Source of the DNA: Dinoroseobacter sp034111085
GTDB lineage: Bacteria; Pseudomonadota; Alphaproteobacteria; Rhodobacterales; Rhodobacteraceae
Assembly: GCA_034111085.1 (NCBI GenBank)
Contig: JAWUXZ010000041.1
Location: 15,735-79,734 of the forward strand
DNA: 64,000 nucleotides
Direction of reading: 5' to 3'
Below, one piece after another: positions 51,933 to 60,091 of the stretch. Position numbers and translations under genes: made by a program. Within the stretch, counting starts at the first letter, position 1, and every line of letters starts with the position of its first letter. A model generated the notes under the pieces. It did not search any database. It was given only the letters and a program-made list of their open reading frames with translations, and was not told where the DNA came from.

Positions 51933-53177
51933 CTAGCCCTTGGCCTTGGCGAGACTGCCCATGCCGAGCTCGAGCAATTGTTTGGCAATGCGCGCAACTT
52001 CCTTGCGCACTGGATTTTTCGGAGCCGCCTCCGACAGAGGTTGGCCTTCCTCATTGGCTTCGGTCAGTTGAACGCCGCCATCGGGCAGCATCTCGCCAAT
52101 CGTGATGTCGAGGCTTTCTGCCATTCGCTTCATCCGTGTCCGCCCCGAAAGATCGGTAAAGCGGGGCGAGCGGTTCATCACGAAGCTCAACTTCTCGATG
52201 GGCAAGTCTTCAGCCTTTAGCGTCTTCAAGAACCGAAGCGCATTTTGGGCCGAGCGCATGTCAAGCTGCACCACAGGATAGTAGACATCAGCAAGCGTCA
52301 GCACGGTCTCGGTCCAACTGACCAATGTGCGCGGCATATCGATGACCACGAAATCAAACCGCTCGGTTGCAAAGCCAATCACGCGCTCAACATCTTCTTG
52401 GGTGATTAGATCGAGCGGCAGGACATCGCTTGGGGCGGTGAACACGCTCAGCTCGTTGCCATAGACCAGCATCGCCTGCTTGAATGCGTCCGCGTCCGCA
52501 GATGCGGTGTCTGACAGCAACTCATAGATTGCATCACGGCGCGGCAGGTCGAGATATGTCGCTGCCCCACCAAATTGCAGGTCCAGATCAATCAGCGCAA
52601 CACGCGCCTCAGTCCCTTTAACGTTCGCGAGTTCCCACGCCAAGTTTACGGCAAAGGTTGTCGCACCTACACCGCCTGCGAGGCCGTGCACGGCAATTAC
52701 CGTCGATTGGCTGGTGCCCTTTGTGCCAAGCGTCGCGGCGGACTGTGTTTGTGGTGCCATCAACGGAACGGGAGGGGCGGTGACGCGTGCAATCGCGTCG
52801 TTCAGCCCGCCCTCGGGCACCGGATAGGGTAAAAATTCGCCAGCACCTGCGCGCATGAGGCGGTGTAGGTTTACTGCGTCCAAGTCTGAGGCAACCAGTA
52901 CCACGCCCAGGCGGCGGGATTTGGCGGCGTCGATAACATCTTCGATCAACAGCATATCGTCGCTGTCTTCTTGGCTGACGGCGACAACAATAAACTCGAG
53001 GCCGTTGGCATCGGGTTGATCCAGGAACACCAGAATATCCTCAAACGACAGATCACCCCAGGCTTCGCCCAGAGTGGCTTCCATATCGTCAATCAGGAAT
53101 TCAAACGCCTGGACGTCCCGCGACACCGTGCAAGCACGGATCGGGGCGGGGTCCGATTGTCTGATCAATGCACCCAT
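51933..53177 (-). CDS. cpaE: Tad pilus localisation protein CpaE/TadZ
   Basis: A 414-residue protein with an N-terminal receiver-like domain (about 15-135) and a C-terminal MinD/ParA-like ATPase domain that positions the pilus. The deviant Walker A motif is AGGVGATT at 167-174: both lysines of the usual KGGVGKTT are absent, so classical ATP-dependent dimerisation is doubtful. FDFVVIDMPRTLVSWTE is the Walker B region. It precedes cpaF by 15 bases and lies about 180 bases after the OmpA-like gene. Confidence 0.9.
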   Translation of the reverse strand: MGALIRQSDPAPIRACTVSRDVQAFEFLIDDMEATLGEAWGDLSFEDILVFLDQPDANGLEFIVVAVSQEDSDDMLLIEDVIDAAKSRRLGVVLVASDLDAVNLHRLMRAGAGEFLPYPVPEGGLNDAIARVTAPPVPLMAPQTQSAATLGTKGTSQSTVIAVHGLAGGVGATTFAVNLAWELANVKGTEARVALIDLDLQFGGAATYLDLPRRDAIYELLSDTASADADAFKQAMLVYGNELSVFTAPSDVLPLDLITQEDVERVIGFATERFDFVVIDMPRTLVSWTETVLTLADVYYPVVQLDMRSAQNALRFLKTLKAEDLPIEKLSFVMNRSPRFTDLSGRTRMKRMAESLDITIGEMLPDGGVQLTEANEEGQPLSEAAPKNPVRKEVARIAKQLLELGMGSLAKAKG

Positions 53178-53360
53178 TACCTGTTCTCAACCTCACTCGT
53201 TTCAATAATTCCGCGCAGTTTTTACTGAACTAGGTCCGCACGGTTTTTACAAAGCGGCTCCGAGTCGACGGAATTGCACTCTGCTTGGAAACAATCTGGC
53301 CCTCAAAGCGGGCAGTATTGCGGCAAAAACCGCAAAACTTCAGGACATGGTGTGAAAAAG

Positions 53361-53984
53361 TTAGCCGCCGCTCGCGCCGAGGCTGGTTGCCGATGTGGCG
53401 CTGGCCACATACTCGCGGTAAATGACGGCTGCGTATTGGCCGTCGAGCAGCATTGGGTGATCAGCCACAAAGCCCGACACTTCGGTGACGGTGCGGCGAT
53501 TACGTTCTTCGCGGTCTTGGGTGAAGACCACTGGCTGCGTCTCACCGAAGGATGCCACCGCTTCAAGTCGCTCGCGGCTGATACCATGGCGCGTCAGATA
53601 GCTGACCACCGCGTCGGCCCTGCGTTTGCCAAGGCGTTCGTTGAATGTGGAATTTCCGACAAGATCGGTGTGGCCGTAGACGCGGAACCGGACTTCGGGG
53701 AACTGCTTGATCCAATCGGCCTGACGGTCAAGTGTCGCACGCGCACTAGGGGTCAAGCGGCTGGAATTAAACGCAAATGTGACAGTGCTATCGACTTCTT
53801 CTGCAAAGCGGTGCGCCAGATCAATCTGCACTTGGATCTGGCCCGTATGCACGCCGATATTGTTCATGGTCGGGTTGCCAAAGCCACCTTCGTCGACTTC
53901 TGCGCCCAATTCACGATTGCTACATCCGGCCAGCGCCAGAAGCGCTACTGTACCGATTACCGAGGGGAGTGTTGTCCAAGCCAT
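53361..53984 (-). CDS. OmpA-family lipoprotein in the CpaD position
   Basis: A 207-residue outer-membrane lipoprotein: signal with LLALAGC (Cys21), a linker, and an OmpA-like peptidoglycan-binding domain (VTFAFNSSRLTPSARATLDRQADWIKQ, FRVYGHTDLVGNSTFNERLGKRRADAVVSYL). It sits between the secretin and cpaE genes where CpaD is found in other Tad clusters, so it may serve as the pilotin-like secretin partner. It lies 7 bases after cpaC. Confidence 0.85.
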   Translation of the reverse strand: MAWTTLPSVIGTVALLALAGCSNRELGAEVDEGGFGNPTMNNIGVHTGQIQVQIDLAHRFAEEVDSTVTFAFNSSRLTPSARATLDRQADWIKQFPEVRFRVYGHTDLVGNSTFNERLGKRRADAVVSYLTRHGISRERLEAVASFGETQPVVFTQDREERNRRTVTEVSGFVADHPMLLDGQYAAVIYREYVASATSATSLGASGG

Positions 53985-53991
53985 CTACCGG

Positions 53992-55410
53992 TCACTCCAA
54001 CACATAGCCGTAAGGCGCTTCAAAATCTTGACGCGCGACTTCGCCAACCGGGCCGCTTTGCGGTTGATCGGTCAGGCGCCCAAACAAGAAGAAATCACGC
54101 TCGTTCGGGATACGGATCCGGTCTGTTGGCAGGGCAATCGCTTCGCTCGTGGTCGGCGTTACCAGATGCGGGGTGATCATGATCACCAACTCGCTTTGGT
54201 CGCGGCTGTAGCTTGCGGACCGGAAAAGTGCGCCTAGGATCGGGATATCCCCAAGCCATGGCACCTGTCCTTGGAGGTTCGTGAAGTCGTCTTGCAAAAG
54301 GCCCGCGATTGCAAAGCTTTGGCCATCGCGCATCTGGACCGTTGTAGAGGTTTCGCGCCGCGAAAAGCCGTTTACTGCGATGCCGCCAGCGTCACTAACT
54401 GAGATTGCGCTATCGACGCCACTAACGGACGCTTTGAGTTCCAGGTTGATGATGCCGTCATCCAGAACACGCGGAATAAATGTCAGCTCAATCCCGAAAG
54501 GCTTGTAGTCGATCGACACGCCGCCTTGGCCGTCAGACACGGGCACAGGGTATTCGCCACCTGCGAGAAAACTTGCTTCTTGGCCCGATAGCGCTGTCAG
54601 ATTTGGTTCAGCCAGTGTGCGCACCACGCCGCGCTGCTCGAGTGCCTCAAGCAAGATGTTAACTTGCACCGCGGAATTCCCGAGCGAGACGTTGAACGTA
54701 CCAAGACGATTATCGAGGCCCGAAGACGCAGCGGCATTTCCGATCTGGCCGAGGCCCGCGACGCTGCCAAAAGCCCCGCCGCCTGTCAGAATACCATTTG
54801 TGGCATTGCCGGTGGAAATTCCAAGGCTCGCGTTCAGGTTCTTGGCCACAGACCGCTGCATTTCTGCGAAGCGCACTTTCAACATGACCTGCTGCGTGCC
54901 GCCAACCGTCATCAGGTTTGAGACCCGGTCAGGCGCATAGCGCTGGGCGAGCGATAACGCCCGATCAAGCCGCGTGATGCTGGAGACCGTGCCAGACAGA
55001 ACGATCCCGTCATTGGCGGTGCGCACCTCGATGCTCTCATTGGGCATGATCTGCTGGAGGCGCTCTTTGAACTCGGCAATGTCAGGCACAACTTGCACTT
55101 CGACATTGGTAATCAGGCGACCATCAGGGCCAAGCAGGGTCAGCGTCGTGCGACCCGGCGATTTGCCCAACACATATATCGTGCGGTCAGAAAGCGTCGC
55201 AATATCTGCGATACCGGGGTTGGCCACTGAAAGTTCTGCGAAAACTGTGTCGCTTTCGACGACGACGGCGCGGTTCATCGGAACCGTCAGTATGCTTGCC
55301 GTCTCGCCGCGCATCACGCGCAATGTGTCAGCCACGCTTGCCGTTGGCAGCGCTCCGAACACCAGCGTAGCCCCCATCAGGCCCGCCGCAATAAACCGTC
55401 TGAATGTCAT
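53992..55410 (-). CDS. cpaC: Tad pilus secretin CpaC/RcpA
   Basis: Outer-membrane secretin through which the pilus passes. The 472-residue protein has a signal peptide (FIAAGLMGATLVFGALPTASVAD), an N-terminal pilus-formation domain (SILTVPMNRAVVVESDTVFAELSVANPGIADI), a BON-like region, and the secretin core (QVNILLEALEQRGVVRTLAEPNLTALSGQEASFLAGGEYPVPV, ISVDYKPFGIELTFIPRV, VPWLGDIPILGALFRSASYSRDQSELVIMITPHLV). The ATG at 55410 was chosen at the signal peptide; an upstream open frame runs into intergenic sequence. Confidence 0.95.
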   Translation of the reverse strand: MTFRRFIAAGLMGATLVFGALPTASVADTLRVMRGETASILTVPMNRAVVVESDTVFAELSVANPGIADIATLSDRTIYVLGKSPGRTTLTLLGPDGRLITNVEVQVVPDIAEFKERLQQIMPNESIEVRTANDGIVLSGTVSSITRLDRALSLAQRYAPDRVSNLMTVGGTQQVMLKVRFAEMQRSVAKNLNASLGISTGNATNGILTGGGAFGSVAGLGQIGNAAASSGLDNRLGTFNVSLGNSAVQVNILLEALEQRGVVRTLAEPNLTALSGQEASFLAGGEYPVPVSDGQGGVSIDYKPFGIELTFIPRVLDDGIINLELKASVSGVDSAISVSDAGGIAVNGFSRRETSTTVQMRDGQSFAIAGLLQDDFTNLQGQVPWLGDIPILGALFRSASYSRDQSELVIMITPHLVTPTTSEAIALPTDRIRIPNERDFFLFGRLTDQPQSGPVGEVARQDFEAPYGYVLE

Positions 55411-55531
55411 TGTGATCCTGCCTCTATGATCACGCCTGCCGGGCGTTAAGGAGCCCTTTTGCAGATCATAATGCCAGCTTTCGGATTTTATTGCAATAAT
55501 CATTGGGTTGCACAGTGTTGTGAATGCAATT

Positions 55532-55559
55532 CCGCCGCGCGGCAGGACCCGCGCGGCGG
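55532..55559. repeat. Perfect 11-bp inverted repeat between cpaB and cpaC
   Basis: ccgccgcgcgg (55532-55542) and ccgcgcggcgg (55549-55559) enclose the loop caggac; every stem pair is G-C. On the minus strand it lies 12 bases after the cpaB stop and about 120 bases before cpaC. No strong T-run follows, so it may stabilise the upstream mRNA end or reduce readthrough into cpaC. Confidence 0.85.
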
Positions 55560-55561
55560 AG

Positions 55562-55570
55562 TTATCCACA
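55562..55570 (+). other. DnaA-box match
   Basis: TTATCCACA, identical to the strong DnaA-box consensus, next to the cpaB stop. It is a single copy without the clustered boxes or AT-rich unwinding element of an origin, so it is probably a chance match or an isolated regulatory site. Confidence 0.3.
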
Positions 55571-56413
55571 TCAATTTGTGCAAGGGATCGGGATTGCCAC
55601 AACTTCTGCCCCACGGCGCGTGCGGATCGTACAGACCTTTGGGGCCTCGGGTGCGGCCGCAGTAACCACTTCATCCGCAAGTCCGAGGATATCTCTGCGG
55701 TCCACCTCGATCATTTCGGCAATCGTGTCGTCTTGCGTGCCGAGCAATGCCAGCGATAGGCGCCCCGTTGCTTGGGCTTGGGCTAGCTTTGCCACTTGTG
55801 TTGGCAACGCTTCAACCGTGACAGTGCGCGCAATTGTGGGACGGCCGCGATCCTCGTCATCGTTTTGGTCGATGGCGATGATCGGCATGCCAGGCTCGAT
55901 CAGGCGGGTGATGCCGCCGTCGTCGCCATCGCCAGTCCAATAGACATCGACGCGGTCTCCGGGGCGCAAGAAGCCCGACACGCCGGTTGCGACGTCCACA
56001 TTGATCGCAAACGCGCGTTTGCCTCTCCCGAGACGCGTCGAAACGCCGGCATCTTCGCCCGGAAGCGTGATCTTGACGGCAAGCACTGGCTCGTCGCGTT
56101 CCATGACGCGCAAGACAGTGCGCCATTCGTTGGTATCTTCAGGAAACAGTTGCGCGGGATCGCTAAAAGCACCGGCAGGAACGGCACCCTCGGGCCACGG
56201 GATCGGACGCACATCGGCGCGCGTTAGCGGCTCGCCGTAGCGGATCTGTCGATTGACTACGAAAACTTGGGTAGTGGTGATCTGATTGGCGAGCGCTGCT
56301 TGCTGATTGGCAAGCACGGCCTGATACTGACCGATGCGGTCTTTGGCCATATACATGGCGCCCCCAGCGAGTGCGACGCCGAGAATAAGCACCAATCCAA
56401 ATACGAGTCGCAT
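55571..56413 (-). CDS. cpaB: Tad pilus assembly protein CpaB/RcpC
   Basis: A 280-residue protein with an N-terminal membrane anchor (MRLVFGLVLILGVALAGGAMYMA), a SAF domain (VFVVNRQIRYGEPLTRADVRPIPWPEGAVPAGAFSD) and a C-terminal CpaB/RcpC domain with RLGRGKRAFAINVDVATGVSGFLRPGDRVDVYWT. It is thought to act in the periplasm with the secretin. The ATG at 56413 was chosen at the anchor. It is the first assembly gene after the pilin genes. Confidence 0.92.
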   Translation of the reverse strand: MRLVFGLVLILGVALAGGAMYMAKDRIGQYQAVLANQQAALANQITTTQVFVVNRQIRYGEPLTRADVRPIPWPEGAVPAGAFSDPAQLFPEDTNEWRTVLRVMERDEPVLAVKITLPGEDAGVSTRLGRGKRAFAINVDVATGVSGFLRPGDRVDVYWTGDGDDGGITRLIEPGMPIIAIDQNDDEDRGRPTIARTVTVEALPTQVAKLAQAQATGRLSLALLGTQDDTIAEMIEVDRRDILGLADEVVTAAAPEAPKVCTIRTRRGAEVVAIPIPCTN

Positions 56414-56556
56414 TGTGTCGTCCTTCCTGAATGGCAGCGCGGAGTGACGGTGTCGCGCAATACTAGCTACTTTACCCCAAGGGAACATTCGCCGCGCCGC
56501 AAGGCAGGGACATGGCCCAATTGTGGCGGTTTTGTGGGATCTGTCGGGCGGTCACA

Positions 56557-56591
56557 GCAAAAAGGCCGCGCGGATGCACGGCCTTCTGCAA
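56557..56591 (-). terminator. Rho-independent terminator after flp pilin 1
   Basis: On the minus strand aaggccg and cggcctt form a 7-bp stem around a 10-base loop, ending in five T residues, followed by GC. It lies about 18 bases after the pilin stop. The 35-base sequence is identical to the terminator of the second pilin gene. Confidence 0.9.
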
Positions 56592-56608
56592 TTTGTATTT
56601 GCGGCCTA

Positions 56609-56806
56609 TTATGGGAACGCGGTCACGATCGCTTGACCAGTCAGCTGGGTGTCGATGCCCTGGGACAGGTCAGCGATACCGCCGGAAACAACGCCGTATA
56701 CTGCGATGCCTAGGCCAACGATGGCTGCGGTCAAAACGACCCAGTCAACAGTTACTGCGCCGGATTCGTCATTGCGGAAGTTGTTTGCAAGCTTGAAAAG
56801 TTTCAT
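56609..56806 (-). CDS. Flp-type pilin (copy 1)
   Basis: A 65-residue Flp/Fap prepilin: short positively charged leader MKLFKLANNFRNDESG, cleavage expected after Gly, then the hydrophobic AVTVDWVVLTAAIVGLGIAVYGVV helix. The processed pilin would be about 49 residues. The Glu/Tyr motif common in Flp pilins is altered here. It is about 75% identical to copy 2; both have the sequence DESGAVTVDWVVLTAAIVG. A GAGGGA ribosome-binding site precedes the ATG. Confidence 0.93.
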   Translation of the reverse strand: MKLFKLANNFRNDESGAVTVDWVVLTAAIVGLGIAVYGVVSGGIADLSQGIDTQLTGQAIVTAFP

Positions 56807-57052
56807 GTCTGTGGTCCCTCTAAGGAATTAGTTTTAAAGTCGCGTCCTTGGCGTCTTTTTGGGTCCCACCCTCTGATCTGCGGGACCGCCTTTGCCTTGA
56901 ACACCCTCTGTATCCCCCCCAATCTGGGCATGAATGTGGAGGGCTTGGGGCTTGTTCACGGTTTTTTAAGATTTGTTTTGTGGCGGGGCAGAAGGAATGT
57001 AGCATTCGTCGCTCGTACGACGCGGCTAGTTTCATAAACAGAGCGCCCCAAC

Positions 57053-57087
57053 GCAAAAAGGCCGCGCGGATGCACGGCCTTCTGCAA
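57053..57087 (-). terminator. Rho-independent terminator after flp pilin 2
   Basis: Identical 35-base hairpin and T-run to the one after pilin 1 (stem arms 57058-57064 and 57075-57081), 15 bases after the stop of pilin 2. It would isolate the distal pilin gene from the first. Confidence 0.9.
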
Positions 57088-57101
57088 ATAGTGTCGTCGT
57101 C

Positions 57102-57296
57102 TTAGAACGAGGTCGAGATCGCCTGGTTGGTCAGCTGGTTGTCGATGCCGTTGCTCAGGTCGGAGATGCCGCCGGAGACAACAGCGTAAACTGCGATGCC
57201 GAGGCCAACGATGGCTGCGGTCAATACGACCCAGTCAACAGTTACTGCGCCGGATTCGTCATTGCTGAAAGTGTTTGCAAGCTTGAAAAGTTTCAT
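57102..57296 (-). CDS. Flp-type pilin (copy 2)
   Basis: A 64-residue Flp prepilin with leader MKLFKLANTFSNDESG and mature AVTVDWVVLTAAIVGLGIAVYAVVSGGISDLS. It is the 5'-most gene of the Tad cluster and probably strongly expressed from a promoter in the 209 bases upstream, where I can mark no clear box. An AGGGA ribosome-binding site precedes the ATG. Confidence 0.93.
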   Translation of the reverse strand: MKLFKLANTFSNDESGAVTVDWVVLTAAIVGLGIAVYAVVSGGISDLSNGIDNQLTNQAISTSF

Positions 57297-57505
57297 GGTT
57301 CTAATCCCTCGTGGGTGTTAATGTTGTTTGCTCTTGTCCGACTTGCCCAGGTGCTCGCGTCTCGCTGCAGGCATCCTGTTCGCTTCGGCATGCAAACAAA
57401 CTGCACTTTGATTGGGGCGAGAATTGGGCGCGTTTTGGCTAATTTCGCGGAACGTTCTGGTGCTATTCGTGGCAATGCATCTCTGGTAGAAGGCTGAAAA
57501 CCGCG

Positions 57506-58318
57506 ATGGGCAGAGCAATGCGGATCATAATGGGCGTTATTATAATAGGGTTGTCCGCAGGTTTTGCGGCCGCACAAACACCTGCGCCTTTTCCCGAGTT
57601 CACCTTTAAGCGCGTTACACCGCCGGGGGCCGATGCTGGCCCGCGCATAACCGTTCAAATTGATCCAAACGCCCAAACCGCGCCACTCGCCTTGCCGCAA
57701 GCCCAACCCCAGTCGGCTGCGCCAGCGGGTTCGCCTGCCGTGACGGCCTTCTGGGACGCGGTTGGATTAACCATAGAGGCTGGCAGCCCGGCGCGACTTG
57801 AGGCCGCCCGCGCCGTTACGCGCAATCAGGGCATCTCGGCCCCCAGTTTGCAGGTGATGCAGGAAATTGCCGCCAAGCACGGGCGCACGCTGTTGTCGCA
57901 AAGTATAGAGACGGGCGTGTCGCCTGCGCTGGCCCTCGCGGTCATTGCCATTGAATCGAGCGGTCGGGAAAGCGCTATTAGCTCCGCAGGCGCGCAAGGC
58001 TTGATGCAGTTGATCCCCGCCACTGCCGAGCGCTTCAACGTTGCCGATGCGTTTGATCCCGCCCAGAACATCACAGGCGGGATGGCCTATCTGGAATTTC
58101 TGCTGAACCGATTTCAGGGCGACGCTTTGCTGGCGCTGGCGGGCTATAACGCAGGCGAGAATGCTGTGACCCGCGCAGGCGGCGTGCCCGACTTCTCGGA
58201 AACCCGCGCATATGTGCCAAAGGTGGTTGCCGCGTGGGAAGTGGCCAGATCGCTCTGCCTCACGCCGCCGGAACTGGCGACAGATGGCTGCGTCTTCGGC
58301 GTGATAGCTGCCAACTAG
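57506..58318 (+). CDS. Lytic transglycosylase (SLT family)
   Basis: Cleaves peptidoglycan, probably in the periplasm. The 270-residue product has a signal peptide (IIMGVIIIGLSAGFAAAQ) and a C-terminal SLT domain with the catalytic Glu in ALAVIAIESSGRESAISSAGAQGLMQLIPATAERF, NITGGMAYLEFLL and LAGYNAGENAV. Placed beside the pilus genes it might open the wall for the pilus, but it is on the opposite strand from them. The start may be the ATG at 57506 or the one at 57518. Confidence 0.88.
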   Translation: MGRAMRIIMGVIIIGLSAGFAAAQTPAPFPEFTFKRVTPPGADAGPRITVQIDPNAQTAPLALPQAQPQSAAPAGSPAVTAFWDAVGLTIEAGSPARLEAARAVTRNQGISAPSLQVMQEIAAKHGRTLLSQSIETGVSPALALAVIAIESSGRESAISSAGAQGLMQLIPATAERFNVADAFDPAQNITGGMAYLEFLLNRFQGDALLALAGYNAGENAVTRAGGVPDFSETRAYVPKVVAAWEVARSLCLTPPELATDGCVFGVIAAN

Positions 58319-58377
58319 GCCTGAATCAGGTCTCTGGTCAGCAAGCTAGCAGCCTTGCGCCCACCACGCGCACTGCG

Positions 58378-59007
58378 TCAGTTGACGATCTTCGCCTCAG
58401 TTGCGGCCCGCAGTTCGTCCATCGTGACGCCGTCGGCAACCTCGACAATGCTCAGCCCGCCTTCGACCACATCAAGCACACCTAGATTGGTGATAATGCG
58501 GTCCACAACACCTCTGCCGGTCAGAGGCAGGGTGCACTCTTTCAGCAGTTTCGTCTCGCCGCGTTTGTTGGTGTGATCCATCACGACGATGACGCGGCCC
58601 ACGCCTGCGACCAGATCCATCGCGCCGCCCATGCCTTTGATCAGCTTGCCGGGAATCATCCAGTTGGCCAGATCGCCATTTTCAGCCACTTCCATCGCGC
58701 CAAGGATCGCCATGGCAATTTTGCCGCCCCGGATCATGCCAAACGACTGCGCACTGTCAAAATATGCGGTTTGGGACAACTCAGTGATCGTCTGTTTACC
58801 TGCGTTGATCAGGTCTGCGTCTTCTTCACCCTCAATCGGGAACGGCCCCATGCCGAGCATCCCGTTCTCAGATTGCAAAGTTACTGTCATGCCGTCGGGG
58901 ATATAGTTCGACACCAATGTCGGGATGCCGATGCCGAGGTTCACATACATGCCGTCTTCAAGTTCACGCGCCGCGCGGGCGGCCATCTGGTTGCGGTCCC
59001 AAGGCAT
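58378..59007 (-). CDS. scoB: 3-oxoacid CoA-transferase subunit B
   Basis: Beta subunit of the enzyme that moves CoA between succinyl-CoA and acetoacetate or a related 3-oxoacid. The 209-residue protein has LGIGIPTLVSNYIPDGM and the catalytic QSENGMLG (Glu47), plus GGAMDLVAGVGRVIVVMDHT. It overlaps the upstream 77-residue gene by one base. The other subunit is encoded upstream. Confidence 0.95.
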   Translation of the reverse strand: MPWDRNQMAARAARELEDGMYVNLGIGIPTLVSNYIPDGMTVTLQSENGMLGMGPFPIEGEEDADLINAGKQTITELSQTAYFDSAQSFGMIRGGKIAMAILGAMEVAENGDLANWMIPGKLIKGMGGAMDLVAGVGRVIVVMDHTNKRGETKLLKECTLPLTGRGVVDRIITNLGVLDVVEGGLSIVEVADGVTMDELRAATEAKIVN

Positions 59008-59240
59008 TACGATGTCTCCTCATCGGGCAGGGGGGCGGTTGCGCCGCGCAAGGCCTCGGCCATCACTTCGGCCGATTCCATTTGCAGCATGGCTGAGGCC
59101 AGTGTCACAGTAATCATCGGATCGCGGCTGACGGCGGCTTCGCCGAAGCGCGCTGTGGCCACGCGATTGGCTTGGTGCATGTATTTCATCATGCGATTGG
59201 CCGTTTGGCCGGGCAATTTGCGTAGCTGCTCTTCGTTCAT
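59007..59240 (-). CDS. Small protein between scoA and scoB, function unknown
   Basis: A 77-residue protein (MNEEQLRKLPGQTANRMMKYMHQANRVATARFGEAAV...), mostly helical, acidic at its C-terminus, with no signal peptide or membrane helix. Its stop overlaps the scoB start (TAATG) and it begins 12 bases after scoA, so it is translated as part of the sco operon. I recognise no family; it could be an accessory factor or an assembly helper for the two subunits. Confidence 0.75.
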   Translation of the reverse strand: MNEEQLRKLPGQTANRMMKYMHQANRVATARFGEAAVSRDPMITVTLASAMLQMESAEVMAEALRGATAPLPDEETS

Positions 59241-59252
59241 GTTGATATTTCC

Positions 59253-59948
59253 CTAGGCTGCGCGAGTTGTGCGTTGCTCAATCCGCTTCTCATGATCGCC
59301 TTGGACCAGGCGGTGCACATAAATACCCGGCAGATGGATGCCGTCGGGATCAAGGCTGCCTGTTGGCACGATCTCTTCAACCTCGACCACGCAGACCTTG
59401 CCGCACATTGCGGCCGGCGGATTAAAGTTCCGCGCTGTCTTGCGGAAGATCAGGTTGCCTGTCTCATCCGCTTTCCAGGCCTTCACAATAGCGAGGTCAG
59501 CAAAGATGCCCTCTTCCATAATGTAGGTCTCGCCGCCGAAGTCTTTATGCTCTTTGCCGTCAGCAATCACGGTGCCAACGCCAGTTTTGGTATAAAAGCC
59601 GGGGATGCCGCAGCCCGCCGCGCGCATCCGTTCGGCCAAGGTGCCTTGCGGGTTGAACTCAATCTCCAACTCGCCGGACAGATACTGCTGCATGAAGAGA
59701 TCGTTCTCGCCCACATAGGACGACATCATTTTCTTGACCTGCTTGGTTTGCAAAAGCAGCCCGAGGCCGAAGTCATCGACGCCCGCATTGTTGGATGCGA
59801 CGGTCAGGTTTTTGGTGCCTGCGTCTTGGATCGCTTGGATCAGCAGCTCAGGGATGCCGCACAGGCCAAACCCCCCGGCTGCAATCAACATGCCATCAAA
59901 CAGAAGCCCATCGAGTGCTTCGGTTGCTGAGCCGTAAATCTTTCCCAT
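59253..59948 (-). CDS. scoA: 3-oxoacid CoA-transferase subunit A
   Basis: Alpha subunit of the CoA transferase. The 231-residue protein has the N-terminal GKIYGSATEALDGLLFDGMLIAAGGFGLCGIPELLI, NNAGVDDFGLGLLLQ, and the GGETYIMEEGIFADLAIVKAWKAD segment. The ATG at 59948 has AGGGGA seven bases upstream; an in-frame ATG 33 bases further out lacks this. It opens the sco operon, 143 bases after topA. Confidence 0.94.
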   Translation of the reverse strand: MGKIYGSATEALDGLLFDGMLIAAGGFGLCGIPELLIQAIQDAGTKNLTVASNNAGVDDFGLGLLLQTKQVKKMMSSYVGENDLFMQQYLSGELEIEFNPQGTLAERMRAAGCGIPGFYTKTGVGTVIADGKEHKDFGGETYIMEEGIFADLAIVKAWKADETGNLIFRKTARNFNPPAAMCGKVCVVEVEEIVPTGSLDPDGIHLPGIYVHRLVQGDHEKRIEQRTTRAA

Positions 59949-60091
59949 AAGGCTGTCCCCTGCCAAGCTTTCAGTCAACATTGGTTGTGACGGTGGCGCG
60001 ACGGGCTGTCAATTGCCGCGCCGCCACCGGAAGCAGATGAGGGGCCTCCGGCGGGGATACTTGCAGAACATTGAAGCGGTGGGCGCGCGCC

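Noticed and set aside
55562..55570. Replication origin suggested by a DnaA box
   Set aside because: A single box without a cluster, AT-rich element or origin-linked genes.
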